A DNA stretch of 64,000 nucleotides from NCBI RefSeq assembly GCF_036127095.1, contig NZ_CP108006.1, positions 2,976,001-3,040,000 on the forward strand, read 5' to 3'. The notes under the pieces are model-generated. The model was given only the letters and a program-made list of their open reading frames with translations, searched no databases and was not told the origin of the DNA. The position numbers and the translations under genes were made by a program. This document shows positions 29,401 through 37,244 of the stretch, piece by piece; within the stretch, counting starts at the first letter, position 1, and every line of letters starts with the position of its first letter. Source of the DNA: Streptomyces sp. NBC_00335 (GTDB lineage Bacteria; Actinomycetota; Actinomycetes; Streptomycetales; Streptomycetaceae).

Positions 29401-29908
29401 CGACCCGCGGCTCGCCGGGAGCGGCCTGGTCCACCTCCTGGACGGGGGCGCGCTGCTGGCCCTGGACCAGGGCTCCGGCCGGGAGGTGTGGCGCTGCGCG
29501 CCGGGCGCCCTGGCGCAGGGCCTGCTCCGGGAGAGCCGCACGGTGTACGCGGCCTCGCACGCGGCGGAGGGCCGGGACGGCCGGGACGGCTCGGACACGG
29601 TCCTCGCGCTCGACGCGGCGACGGGCGCGCTGCGCTGGCAGCGCCAGGTGGCCCGGTGCGCCGGGGCGGGGTGCGGGCTCGAACTGCTGGGGCTGCGCCC
29701 CGGCGGCCTGTACGTCAAGGTCCCCCAGGGCGGGCGGCGCGGTCTCCTCGGCCGCTCCTCGGATCCGTACGTGGCGGTCCTGGACCCCTCCTCGGGCAGG
29801 CCGCGCCGGCACTGGGACCACCCGCCGCCGGCCACGTCCGAGGCCCTGCTGATCGGGGACCACCTGGTGCTCTCCCGCCCGGAACTGGCGGCGTACGGCC
29901 TGCCGTAG
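26471..29908 (+). CDS. Serine/threonine protein kinase with a C-terminal PQQ/beta-propeller-like domain
   Basis: 1145 aa. Residues ~10-275 are a Hanks-type kinase: glycine loop GQGGMGEV, Lys40 in VAVKV, catalytic HRDLKPAN (Asp134), DFG (Asp152-Gly154), APEQW. A linker (~280-400) has imperfect PDTGGSFGP repeats. An Ala/Glu-rich helical region (~400-760) follows, recalling repeat-solenoid folds. The last ~370 residues contain blades with tryptophan-rich strands (RWWRDLPG, EILWQRPV, EVWRCAPG, LRWQRQVA) and resemble PQQ-like propellers. No membrane helix is seen, so it is probably cytoplasmic. I take the GTG at 26471, which follows GGGGG; an upstream TTG at 26444 lies inside the sdh terminator. 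It is close upstream of a TPM-domain gene and pspA. Confidence 0.9.
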   Translation: MRVGDQLAGRYRLEQRLGQGGMGEVWRARDTALERAVAVKVLLEAATNDELVARFRREATIGARLQHPGITVVHDVGQEDGRLFIVMELLAGEDLRTALIRAPGGMPVAVALDLAAQTAEALAAAHELKVIHRDLKPANLFLLPGGRLKICDFGIAHSSDATAGWTVTGRIFGSPPYMAPEQWRGERVDARCDLYALGGVLYALLSGEPPFGEAESPYVLMRRHIEDPPLPLRVAGAQVAPEVERLVLRLLEKAPADRPESAEVVAGELRALLRAGAGSGSPVGSEAPVGRAAVTAPGGTAASGGPGSPGSPASQASPEPVPYRAEPVGVPGGSFGPVSVPAPDTGGGIGPVSVPDTGGSFGPIPAPDTAGVFGPAAPDAGGSFGPAAVPDTGPVPAPVREFVRELLLEAEESLRALPAGAEARIEVLAVAADAAARFDGGLAGRLLAEAEAAAWEGGGGDGARSARLLTELAKDTSTHAPARARRLLTDAQQALFTVFGSNRSGPLRAVAEELARVAPERAAQIAADHFADGPAEKRLAARIATAVAAADPAEAELGLALIRDAGLRGAATYDMVLAVAPNDLAAALRLSERIGSAGGRLLALCQVARDRAGAGDPAGGARALAQAEEELPRFLEERAAWLREEAAHHAERGQLVQAERLRNQAAGLLRRHPQEAEDEKADHALASLARARAGVEREARPPLDPAAARERAGRARNLPNAEQRARALARIARECVAAGGTPWLAEAAADPGSPPPPGATVLSGPAATGKAGGGRAPAGVRAWHTSARPDALYAAGAHVVWRSGPEVGCVRADVGATRWTAHGDEGAAAPPLPGAGPVLVSCTADAGTVYVEVRRRGTPEVRLLAREPRDGRVRWWRDLPGTQPVPGTAGAGLAGPTLRSAGPVLVHGAPGDLTALRAATGEILWQRPVPDPATRSPAAVGDCLVLADDLRLRALHLPTGRPVWSFQRSRPTARTLHDPRLAGSGLVHLLDGGALLALDQGSGREVWRCAPGALAQGLLRESRTVYAASHAAEGRDGRDGSDTVLALDAATGALRWQRQVARCAGAGCGLELLGLRPGGLYVKVPQGGRRGLLGRSSDPYVAVLDPSSGRPRRHWDHPPPATSEALLIGDHLVLSRPELAAYGLP

Positions 29909-29995
29909 CCGCCCCGGCTCCCTGCCCGGTTTCCCGCTCCCGCACCCGTAGGTCTCCGGATGCGGGGGTGGGAAACCGCCCATACCCTCCCAAAT

Positions 29996-32137
29996 GTGAC
30001 TCCGCCGAGAAGCAGCACGAAGAGACGCACCACCGCCGCGATACCCGTCCGGACCGGCCTCGCCCTCGCCGCCGCGCTGCTCGCGCTCACCGGCTGGACG
30101 ACGGCCGCCGCCCCGGCCGCCCGGGCCGACGATCCCGTCACCCTGTCCCAGCAGGGGCAGATCACCGACCGCGTGGGCGCCCTGGGCGACCGGGGGCCCG
30201 AGGTCACCGCCGCGCTGGACAAGCTGTACGCCGACCGGAGGGTCCAGCTGTTCGTCGCGTACGTGCGCGACTTCTCCGGCCGGTCCGCGCAGAGCTGGGC
30301 CGATGCCACCGCCCAGAAGAACGGCCTCGGCCAGAACGACGTCCTGCTGGCCGTCGCCACCGGGGCCAGGCAGTACGCCTATTCGGCCGATGTCGACTCA
30401 GGATTCACCGAGGAGCAGCTCGCGGCGGTCGCGCAGACCGCCATCGAGCCGGCCCTCAAGCAGAACGACTGGGCGGGCGCCGCGATCGGGGCCGCGCGCG
30501 GCTACGACGCCGTCCTGGGCGGACAGCCGGTACCGGTGCCGGCCGTCGTCCCCGGCGAGGCCGACCCGGGAGGCGCCGCGGCGAGCGGCGAGAGCGGCGC
30601 CGGGGACTTCGTCCTCCCGGTGGTCGCGGTCGGCGCGGCCGGCGCCCTCGGGGCGTACGCGTACACCCGCCGCAAGCGCAAGCAGGCGGGCGGCGGCAGC
30701 GGCGGCTCGAAGACCACCGGCTGGTCGGGGCCGGGCCCCGCCCCGCTCGCCCTGCCGGAGCTGGACGCCAAGGCCAAGGCCCTGCTGGTGGAGACCGACG
30801 ACGCGATCCGCACCAGCACCGAGGAACTCGGCTTCGCCACCGCCCAGTTCGGCGAGGAGGCGGTGGCGACCTTCACGCAGGCGGTGGAGTTCGGGAAGGG
30901 CGAGCTGACGGCCGCCTTCCGGCTGCGCCAGCAGCTCGACGACGCGTACCCGGAGGACGACGCCACCCGCCGCCGGATGCTCGACGAGATCGTGGCCCGC
31001 TGTACGGAGGCGAGCCGGCGGCTCGACGCCGAGTCGGCGGACTTCGACCGGCTGCGGGACCTGGAGAAGAACGCCCCTCAGGCGCTCGCGACCGTCGAGG
31101 CGCATTTCCGCGCCCTGACGGGCCGTACGACCACGGCGGAGGCCACCCTCACGGCGCTCGGCCGCCAGTACGCGGACTCCGCGGCGGCGCCGGTGGCCTC
31201 CAACCCCGAACAGGCCAAGGACCGGCTGCTGTTCGCGACGACCAGCCTCGGCGAGGCCCGCGCCGCGATCGACACCGGCGACAACGGCAAGGCCGCCGTG
31301 CACGTCCGGGCGGCCGAGGGCGCCGTGGACCAGGCGGCGACCCTGGTCGACGCGGTGGAGCGGCGCGCGCAGGAGCTGGCGGAGGCGGCCGGGAAACTGA
31401 CGGGCGCGCTCAACGAGACGGACACCGACCTCGCCGACGCGAGCGGGCTGCTGACCGGCACCACCGAGGGCACCTCGACGGCCGATCTGCGCGGCCGGAT
31501 CAGCCGGGCGCAGGCCGTACTGGCCGACGTGCGCCAGGAGCAGGGCGCCGGCCGGTACGACCCGCTGGACGCGCTGCGCCGCGTGGAGGAGGCCGACGCG
31601 GCCCTCGACGAGGCGCTGGCCGGGGCCCGCGAGCGGGAGTCGGGCCGGCAGCGGGCCGCGGCCCTGCTCGACCAGGCCCTGCTGACGGCCCGCAGCGCGA
31701 TCGGCGCGGCCACGGACTACATCACCACCAGCCGGGGCGCGATCGGCAGCCAGGCCCGCACCCGGCTGGCGGAGGCCCAGCGCCACCTGGAGCGGTCCAC
31801 GTCCCTGGCGGGCTCGGACCCGGCGGGCGCGCTCGCCGAGGCCCAGCAGGCGGACTCGCTCGCGCGCCAGGCGCAGCAGCTGGCCGAACAGGACGTACGG
31901 GGCTACCAGAACCCGTACGGCGGTGGCGGCCGGCAGCAGGGCGGCGGCATGGGCGGCGCGGTGCTCGGCGGCATCATCCTCGGCGAGATCCTGGGCGGCG
32001 GCCGCGGCGGAGGCGGCTTCGGGGGCGGGGGCGGGGGCGGCTTCGGCGGCGGCTTCGGCGGGGGCGGCGGACGCGGCCCCGGCTCCTTCGGCGGCGGGGG
32101 CACCCGCGGCCGCATGGGCGGCGGCGGCCGCTTCTGA
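29996..32137 (+). CDS. Secreted/membrane TPM-domain protein with coiled-coil body and Gly-rich tail
   Basis: 713 aa. Signal peptide (TGLALAAALLALTGWTTAAAPAARA), then a TPM (TLP18.3/Psb32/MOLO-1) domain at ~45-175, a transmembrane helix near 200-220 followed by KRKQ, a ~400-residue helical region rich in Ala/Glu/Arg, and a C-terminal tail that is almost pure Gly with Phe/Arg (GGGGFGGGFGG). The GTG at 29996 is chosen because it gives a clean signal peptide. No ribosome-binding site precedes it and TACCCT lies about 10 nt upstream, so a leaderless mRNA is possible. It sits 51 nt before pspA; the pairing suggests an envelope-stress role. Confidence 0.85.
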   Translation: MTPPRSSTKRRTTAAIPVRTGLALAAALLALTGWTTAAAPAARADDPVTLSQQGQITDRVGALGDRGPEVTAALDKLYADRRVQLFVAYVRDFSGRSAQSWADATAQKNGLGQNDVLLAVATGARQYAYSADVDSGFTEEQLAAVAQTAIEPALKQNDWAGAAIGAARGYDAVLGGQPVPVPAVVPGEADPGGAAASGESGAGDFVLPVVAVGAAGALGAYAYTRRKRKQAGGGSGGSKTTGWSGPGPAPLALPELDAKAKALLVETDDAIRTSTEELGFATAQFGEEAVATFTQAVEFGKGELTAAFRLRQQLDDAYPEDDATRRRMLDEIVARCTEASRRLDAESADFDRLRDLEKNAPQALATVEAHFRALTGRTTTAEATLTALGRQYADSAAAPVASNPEQAKDRLLFATTSLGEARAAIDTGDNGKAAVHVRAAEGAVDQAATLVDAVERRAQELAEAAGKLTGALNETDTDLADASGLLTGTTEGTSTADLRGRISRAQAVLADVRQEQGAGRYDPLDALRRVEEADAALDEALAGARERESGRQRAAALLDQALLTARSAIGAATDYITTSRGAIGSQARTRLAEAQRHLERSTSLAGSDPAGALAEAQQADSLARQAQQLAEQDVRGYQNPYGGGGRQQGGGMGGAVLGGIILGEILGGGRGGGGFGGGGGGGFGGGFGGGGGRGPGSFGGGGTRGRMGGGGRF

Positions 32138-32188
32138 CGCACTCTCCCAACCTCCCTTTCCCCCTTCGTTCCCAAGGAGACACCGCAC

Positions 32189-32917
32189 ATGAGCAAGCAG
32201 AGCATCCTCGGCCGCGTCACCCAGCTCGCCAAGGCCAACATCAACTCCCTGCTGGACCAGGCGGAGGACCCGCAGAAGATGCTGGACCAGCTGATCCGCG
32301 ACTACACGAACAACATCTCCGAGGCGGAGCAGGCCGTCGCCACCACCATCGGCAACCTGCGGATGCTGGAGGCGGACCACAAGGAGGACGTGGACGCGGC
32401 CGCGGAGTGGGGCGGCAAGGCCCTGGCGGCGAGCAAGAAGGCCGACGAGCTGCGGACGTCCGGGTCGGCCGCCGACGCCGACAAGTTCGACAACCTGGCG
32501 AAGGTCGCCCTCGGCCGCCAGATGCAGTCGGAGAAGGAGGCGAAGACGGCCGCGCCGACGATCGCCTCCCAGACCGAGGTGGTCGACAAGCTGAAGTCGG
32601 GCCTGGACTCGATGAAGATCAAGCTGACGGAGCTGACGGCGAAGCGCGACGAGCTGGTCTCGCGGGCCAAGACCGCTCAGGCGCAGAACACGATGATGGA
32701 CGCGGTCAAGAACATCGACGTGATGGACCCGACCAGCGACATCGGCCGCTTCGAGGAGAAGGTCCGCCGCGAGGAGGCCATGGCCCTGGGCAAGCAGGAG
32801 CTGGCCGCCTCCTCCCTGGACGCCCAGTTCGAGTCCCTGGACGACCTCGGCAAGACCTCGGAGATCGAGGCCCGCCTGGCCGCCCTGAAGACCGGCAGCC
32901 TGAGCAAGCCCTATTAG
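32189..32917 (+). CDS. pspA: PspA/IM30 family phage-shock protein A
   Basis: 242 aa, coiled coil nearly throughout, as in PspA/Vipp1, which bind and stabilise stressed membranes and can regulate transcription partners. The N-terminal amphipathic helix SILGRVTQLAKANINSLLD and the following AEDPQKMLDQLIRDY are diagnostic. AAGGAG lies 8 nt before the ATG. It is most likely co-transcribed with the TPM-domain gene upstream. The transcript ends at the hairpin shared with the convergent phosphatase gene. Confidence 0.95.
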   Translation: MSKQSILGRVTQLAKANINSLLDQAEDPQKMLDQLIRDYTNNISEAEQAVATTIGNLRMLEADHKEDVDAAAEWGGKALAASKKADELRTSGSAADADKFDNLAKVALGRQMQSEKEAKTAAPTIASQTEVVDKLKSGLDSMKIKLTELTAKRDELVSRAKTAQAQNTMMDAVKNIDVMDPTSDIGRFEEKVRREEAMALGKQELAASSLDAQFESLDDLGKTSEIEARLAALKTGSLSKPY

Positions 32918-32943
32918 AGCCTCCCCCGGACCTCCCGGGACCT

Positions 32944-32972
32944 CCCCGGGCCTGGCCGCGGCCGGCCCGGGG
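32944..32972. terminator. Bidirectional hairpin between pspA and the SpoIIE phosphatase gene
   Basis: 9-bp stem (32944-32952 with 32964-32972) with an internal GGCC/GGCC pairing in the loop, lying between two convergent genes 60 bp apart. Confidence 0.6.
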
Positions 32973-32977
32973 GCGCA

Positions 32978-35614
32978 CTACCCGTACATGCTCAGCAGCT
33001 GCTCCGCCGACAGTTCCGTCACCGATTCCGCCACCGCGCCCGGAAGCGGGAGTTCGAACCAGACCGTCTTGCCCCGGTGGGTGCGGCGGGTGCCCCAGCC
33101 GGCGGAGAGCAGGCCGACCAGCTGGAGGCCGCGGCCGCCCTCGTCGGTGTCCCGCGCCCGGCGGCGGCGGGGCTGGACAAGGTTGGCGTCCCAGACCTCG
33201 CAGACCAGGGTCCGGTCCAGCAGCAGGCGCAGCCGGATCTCGCCCTCGCCGTAGCGCAGGGCGTTCGTGACGAGCTCGCTCACCAGCAGCTCCGTGGTGT
33301 CGAGCAGTCCCTCCAGACCCCACGCGGGCAGCTTCGCCCGGGCCAGCTCGCGGGCCCGGCCCACCGAGCGGGCCTCGCGCGGGAGCTGCCAGTCGCCGAC
33401 CGCGTCCACCGGAAGGCCCTGGACCCGGGCCATCAGCAGCGCGATGTCGTCTTCGCCGTGCCGGGTGTCCAGGGTGTTCAGGACGTGGTCGCAGACCTCC
33501 TCCAGGGGGCGCGCGGGGTCGGCCAGCGCGTCCCGCAGGCCCCGTAGGCCTTCCTCCAGCGGGTGGGTCCGGGATTCGACGAGGCCGTCGGTGTAGAGCG
33601 CGAGCAGCGCCCCCTCGGGGAGTTCGACCTCGACCTCCTCGAAGGGTTCCCCGCCGACGCCCAGCGGCATCCCCGTCGGTATCTCCAGCAGCAGTCCGGG
33701 GCGGGGCGTACCGCCCTCCTCCACGGGCTCCACCAGCACCGGCGGCATGTGGCCGGCGTTGGCGATGGTGCAGCGCCGGGTGACCGGGTCGTAGACGGCG
33801 TAGACGCACGTCGCGAGGTACACCTCGGAGCGGTCGGCGTCCCGGGAGTGCAGGGCGGCCCGGGAGGCCTGCTGGGAGCCGCCGGGCGCGCCGAGGCCCC
33901 GGGCGATCTCGTCCAGCGCGGTCAGCACCTCCGCCGGTTCCAGGTCCAGCAGCGCGAGGGTCCGTACGGCCGTGCGCAGTTCGCCCATGGCCACGGCGGC
34001 CCGCAGTCCGCGGCCCATGACGTCGCCGACGACCAGCGCCGTGCGGTGCCCGGGCAGCTCGATGACGTCGAACCAGTCGCCGCCGACCTCGGTGGCGGCG
34101 TTGCCCGGCAGGTAGCGGCAGGCGATGTCGAGTCCGGCGGCCTCCGGGTCGCCGGGGGGCAGCAGGCTGCGCTGGAGAATCAGCGCGCGCTCGTGTTCGC
34201 GCCGGTAGAGCCGGGCGTTGTCGATGCAGACGGCGGCCCGTGCGGCGAGCTCGACCGCGACCGCCCGGTCGCGTTCGCCGAAGGGCTCGCTGCCCTTGGT
34301 GCGGGAGAACTGCGCGAGTCCGACCACCGTGTCGTGGGCGACCAGCGGGACCACGAGCGTGGACTGCACGAGGTCCCCGGACTCGGGTCCGCCGCCCTCC
34401 ACCAGCCGCGGCCGCGCCGTGCGCAGGGCGAAGGCCCCCGGCGATCCGGCCGGGTACCGGTGCACCTCCCCTACGGAGACCAGCGCGCCCGGACCGGACA
34501 GCGGCGCGTCCGACACGGCCGAGGAGAAGGCCACCCGCCGCAGCGGCGCCGAGGGCGCCCGGCCGGGGCCCTGGCCGGGCAGGCTGGGCACGCCGGGGCC
34601 CTGCGGGCGGGCGGGGCGGTCGTCGTCGCCGAGCAGCAGCCCCTGGTAGAGGTCGACGGCGGCCAGGTCGCAGAAGCCGGGGACGGTGACGTCGAGGAGT
34701 TCGCGGGCGGTGGTCTCCAGGTCGAGGGAGTTGCCGATGCGGTGTCCGGCCTCGTTCAGCAGGGCCAGGTTGCGCCGGACCCCGGCGGCCTCGCGGGCGG
34801 CGAGGTGGCGGCGGGTCACGTCGATGCCGATGCCGGCGACCCCGATGGGGCGGCCGGTGCCGCCGTGGACCCGGTAGAGGTTGATGGACCAGTGGCGGTT
34901 GTCCCGGCTGCCGGGGGCGGCGCCGGTGATCTGGAGGTCGTTGACCGAGTCCCCGGTCTCCAGGACCCTGCGCAGCGCTTCGGCCATCCGGTCGGCCTCG
35001 TGCGCGGGCAGGTAGTCGTGGACGGTGCGGCCGCGGTGTTCCTCGGCGGCGCCGCCGAAGACGGTGGCGAAGCGGCGGTTGGCGCGCTGCACGGTGAGGT
35101 CCGTGCCGAAGAGCAGGAATCCGAAGGGAGATTGACCGAAAATCGCCTGCGAGGCGGCCAGATCGGATTCGATCCGGCGCAGCGCGCGGACGTCGACCAC
35201 GACGCAGAGCGCGGCCCGCTCGGCGGTTTCGGTCTGGGTGGGCATCACATAGATCTCGGCCACCCCGTGCGCACCGTCGCCACCGGGGATCCGGAAGGGG
35301 ATCAGGCCGGTCCATTCCTTGCCGTCGAGAATCTCGGCCACCCTGCGGTGGGCGCCGGCGCGCAGCTCCGGGGGCATGAAGGCGTCGACGGGGTCCCGGC
35401 CGACGGCCTCGGCCGCGGTCAGCCCGAAGAGTTCCTCGGCGCGCAGGCTCCACTGGTCGATCAGCCCGTCGGGTCCGATCGAGAAGGAAGCGACCTTTAT
35501 GTAGTCATATATCGAGCCAGGCGGGCTGCTGTGCCACAGGGAGTCGCGCCAGGTCTCCCCGGACGCTTCCCCGGGCACACGGGCCTGATGTGCCTGTACA
35601 GGTATCTCGCTCAC
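32978..35614 (-). CDS. PAS-GAF-SpoIIE (PP2C) phosphatase fused to an anti-sigma-type ATPase domain
   Basis: 878 aa cytoplasmic sensor-phosphatase. Two PAS domains (~40-135 and ~150-265), a GAF domain (~285-475), a SpoIIE/PP2C serine phosphatase (~490-720, with VGGDWFDVIELPG, VVGDVMGRGLRAA, NAGHMPP and YTDGLVESR), and a GHKL/HATPase_c_2 domain (~745-865, with ELVTNALRYGEG and DEGGRGLQLV). These proteins dephosphorylate anti-anti-sigma factors to control alternative sigma factors; the fused ATPase may act as the kinase side. The GTG at 35614 has GGAGGGG at 8 nt. The ATPase domain resembles the free protein at 35764-36192 in its last ~40 residues. Confidence 0.9.
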   Translation of the reverse strand: MSEIPVQAHQARVPGEASGETWRDSLWHSSPPGSIYDYIKVASFSIGPDGLIDQWSLRAEELFGLTAAEAVGRDPVDAFMPPELRAGAHRRVAEILDGKEWTGLIPFRIPGGDGAHGVAEIYVMPTQTETAERAALCVVVDVRALRRIESDLAASQAIFGQSPFGFLLFGTDLTVQRANRRFATVFGGAAEEHRGRTVHDYLPAHEADRMAEALRRVLETGDSVNDLQITGAAPGSRDNRHWSINLYRVHGGTGRPIGVAGIGIDVTRRHLAAREAAGVRRNLALLNEAGHRIGNSLDLETTARELLDVTVPGFCDLAAVDLYQGLLLGDDDRPARPQGPGVPSLPGQGPGRAPSAPLRRVAFSSAVSDAPLSGPGALVSVGEVHRYPAGSPGAFALRTARPRLVEGGGPESGDLVQSTLVVPLVAHDTVVGLAQFSRTKGSEPFGERDRAVAVELAARAAVCIDNARLYRREHERALILQRSLLPPGDPEAAGLDIACRYLPGNAATEVGGDWFDVIELPGHRTALVVGDVMGRGLRAAVAMGELRTAVRTLALLDLEPAEVLTALDEIARGLGAPGGSQQASRAALHSRDADRSEVYLATCVYAVYDPVTRRCTIANAGHMPPVLVEPVEEGGTPRPGLLLEIPTGMPLGVGGEPFEEVEVELPEGALLALYTDGLVESRTHPLEEGLRGLRDALADPARPLEEVCDHVLNTLDTRHGEDDIALLMARVQGLPVDAVGDWQLPREARSVGRARELARAKLPAWGLEGLLDTTELLVSELVTNALRYGEGEIRLRLLLDRTLVCEVWDANLVQPRRRRARDTDEGGRGLQLVGLLSAGWGTRRTHRGKTVWFELPLPGAVAESVTELSAEQLLSMYG

Positions 35615-35763
35615 GCGACCGTCCCCTCCAGCTCACCGCAACCGGACCGGCCATGACCGAAGTATTCAGCACCACGGCGCTCTACGACACGGCCTTCGCG
35701 ATCACAAAAAGATCCCGTTGTTTTCCAGCCAAGCTGTGTGATCGTCGACTGCCCCTCACCTTG

Positions 35764-36192
35764 TTACTCACCAGGAAGAGCCAATTCGAACCACACGGTC
35801 TTGCCCGACTTCCCGTGGCGGGTCCCCCAGCGCTGTGCGGAGACCGCCACGAGGTGGAGTCCGCGGCCCCCTTCGTCGTCGGCCGCGGCGACGCGTTCGC
35901 GGGGTGGATCCGGAAGCGGATCCGAAACCTCCACGAGAAGCGCCCGACCCGAGGGGGCGTCGGCGACGGCTGGATTGCGCCGTACGAGACGGACTCCGAT
36001 CGGGCCGGAGGCGTACCGCAGGGAGTTGGTGACCAGCTCGCTGACCAGCAGGACGGTGACGTCTCCGACGGAGTCGAGCCCCCAGTCGCGAAGGGCGCCG
36101 CGCACCGCGTGGCGGGCGGTGCGGACGGCACCCGGTTCGGCAGGAAAGGCCCATTCGGCGCATTCACCGTCTGTGTCGATCACGCCGATCAC
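35764..36192 (-). CDS. Anti-sigma-type ATP-binding protein (RsbW/HATPase_c_2 family)
   Basis: 142 aa, a single GHKL fold: N box SELVTNSLRY, G box DEGGRGLHLV, and a C-terminal GKTVWFELALP. Streptomyces has many such small kinases that bind sigma factors or anti-anti-sigma factors. It lies upstream of, and on the same strand as, the SpoIIE phosphatase, separated by ~150 bp. The start is uncertain: the GTG at 36192 is adjacent to GGGAA, while the GTG at 36183 has that sequence at a workable distance. Confidence 0.85.
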   Translation of the reverse strand: MIGVIDTDGECAEWAFPAEPGAVRTARHAVRGALRDWGLDSVGDVTVLLVSELVTNSLRYASGPIGVRLVRRNPAVADAPSGRALLVEVSDPLPDPPRERVAAADDEGGRGLHLVAVSAQRWGTRHGKSGKTVWFELALPGE

Positions 36193-36359
36193 TTCCCGGG
36201 CCGGCTGGCGACCCCAGTCCGGTTCGACAGGGGGAACAGAACCTCGTGGACGAGTACGAGATGGGGATTAATAGCGACATACCCGATATTCGGGGCGTCG
36301 TACCACTCGACCACCCACGGACCGGCGCACTGTGGCGCAGACGGCCCAGCGCGTGCGCG

Positions 36360-36830
36360 TCACGCGCCCCCGCGCACCCCGTCGCGGCCATCCGGGCCGG
36401 CGCCCGCAGCGGCGCCCGCACCGGCGACGGCATCGGCATCGGCGCTCAGCCGGCGGCCCGCCTCGGCGACGGCCGGGCGGTCCTGGTCGAGCCAGTCCAC
36501 CGAGTCCAGCTCCCCGGGGCCGAGCCAGCGCAGCTCGTCGTGGTCCTCCAGCGGGAGCGGATCGCCCGAGAGCAGCCGGGCCGTCCACACGTGCAGGACG
36601 AGGCCGGGCTTCAGCGGCCACTCCCCCGGGATCCGCTCCAGCGCCTCGGTCTCCACGCCGAGCTCCTCGCGCAGTTCCCGTACGAGCGCCTCGGGTACGG
36701 ATTCGCCCGGCTCGGCCTTGCCGCCCGGGAGCTCCCAGCGGCCGGCGAGCTCCGGGGGCGCGCTCCGGCGGGCGGCCAGCAGGCGCCCCTCATGACAAAG
36801 GGCTCCGCCCACGACCACTCGTACAGTCAT
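36360..36830 (-). CDS. Nudix hydrolase (MutT-like)
   Basis: 156 aa. The complete Nudix box runs from GGKAEPGES to REELGV (residues ~36-59), with the REXXEE metal-binding glutamates intact. These enzymes hydrolyse nucleoside diphosphates linked to another moiety, for example oxidised nucleotides; the substrate is not evident. The C-terminus is an Ala/Gly-rich tail. The ATG lies in the loop of an 11-bp inverted repeat (36801-36811 with 36830-36840), and no Shine-Dalgarno is apparent. Confidence 0.9.
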   Translation of the reverse strand: MTVRVVVGGALCHEGRLLAARRSAPPELAGRWELPGGKAEPGESVPEALVRELREELGVETEALERIPGEWPLKPGLVLHVWTARLLSGDPLPLEDHDELRWLGPGELDSVDWLDQDRPAVAEAGRRLSADADAVAGAGAAAGAGPDGRDGVRGGA

Positions 36831-36840
36831 GGGCGGAGCC
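36801..36840 (-). promoter_or_regulatory. Hairpin spanning the Nudix start codon
   Basis: Perfect 11-bp arms around an 18-nt loop. In the minus-strand RNA the 5' arm is leader and the 3' arm is codons 7-10. The ATG is at the stem-loop junction. It could be the terminator of the SPOR-domain gene (stop at 36872) or a translational control element for the Nudix gene. Confidence 0.5.
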
Positions 36841-36871
36841 TATGGCAGCGGCGACGGGTGAGCCGCACGGC

Positions 36872-37084
36872 TCAGTTCCTCGTGCCGGTCCGGCCGGCGG
36901 TGCTGTCCTGGCCGAGCTGACCGAGCCGCTCGATCCAGTAGAGCTGCTTGTGCCCTCTGCTTTCGAGGCTGTCGGCGACCTTCTGGGCCTCGGCCCGGGT
37001 GGAGTACCGGCCCACCCGGTAGCGGTTGCCGTTGTCGTCCTCACGTATGACCAGCCACGGGAGCAGGGCACCGCTGTCGTTCAT
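36872..37084 (-). CDS. SPOR-domain-like small protein
   Basis: 70 aa. Most of the length resembles a SPOR-type repeat (WLVIREDDNGNRYRVGRYSTRAEAQKVADSLE in pieces), a fold that binds denuded peptidoglycan in larger division proteins. Here it has no signal peptide or membrane helix, so any wall role is doubtful. GGAGGGTGA lies upstream of the ATG. It precedes the Nudix gene by ~40 bp on the same strand. Confidence 0.75.
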   Translation of the reverse strand: MNDSGALLPWLVIREDDNGNRYRVGRYSTRAEAQKVADSLESRGHKQLYWIERLGQLGQDSTAGRTGTRN

Positions 37085-37244
37085 CGCGTTTCACCCTCCG
37101 CCGACGTACCTGCCCGGGAAACCGCATTGCGCATATGCCCGAGCCTACGCCCGACCTTTACTCAGCGGATACGGTTTTTCACGAAGAGGTACCTCGCAGG
37201 CGTACGCATCCGGCCATGCGTACGAGTGGGCCGTGCGCGCCGGT

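Noticed and set aside
26254..33270. Very long plus-strand open frame (2338 codons) across the kinase, TPM and pspA genes
   Set aside because: Extremely Arg/Gly/Ala-rich with no recognisable domain; it is the shadow frame of real genes in high-GC DNA.
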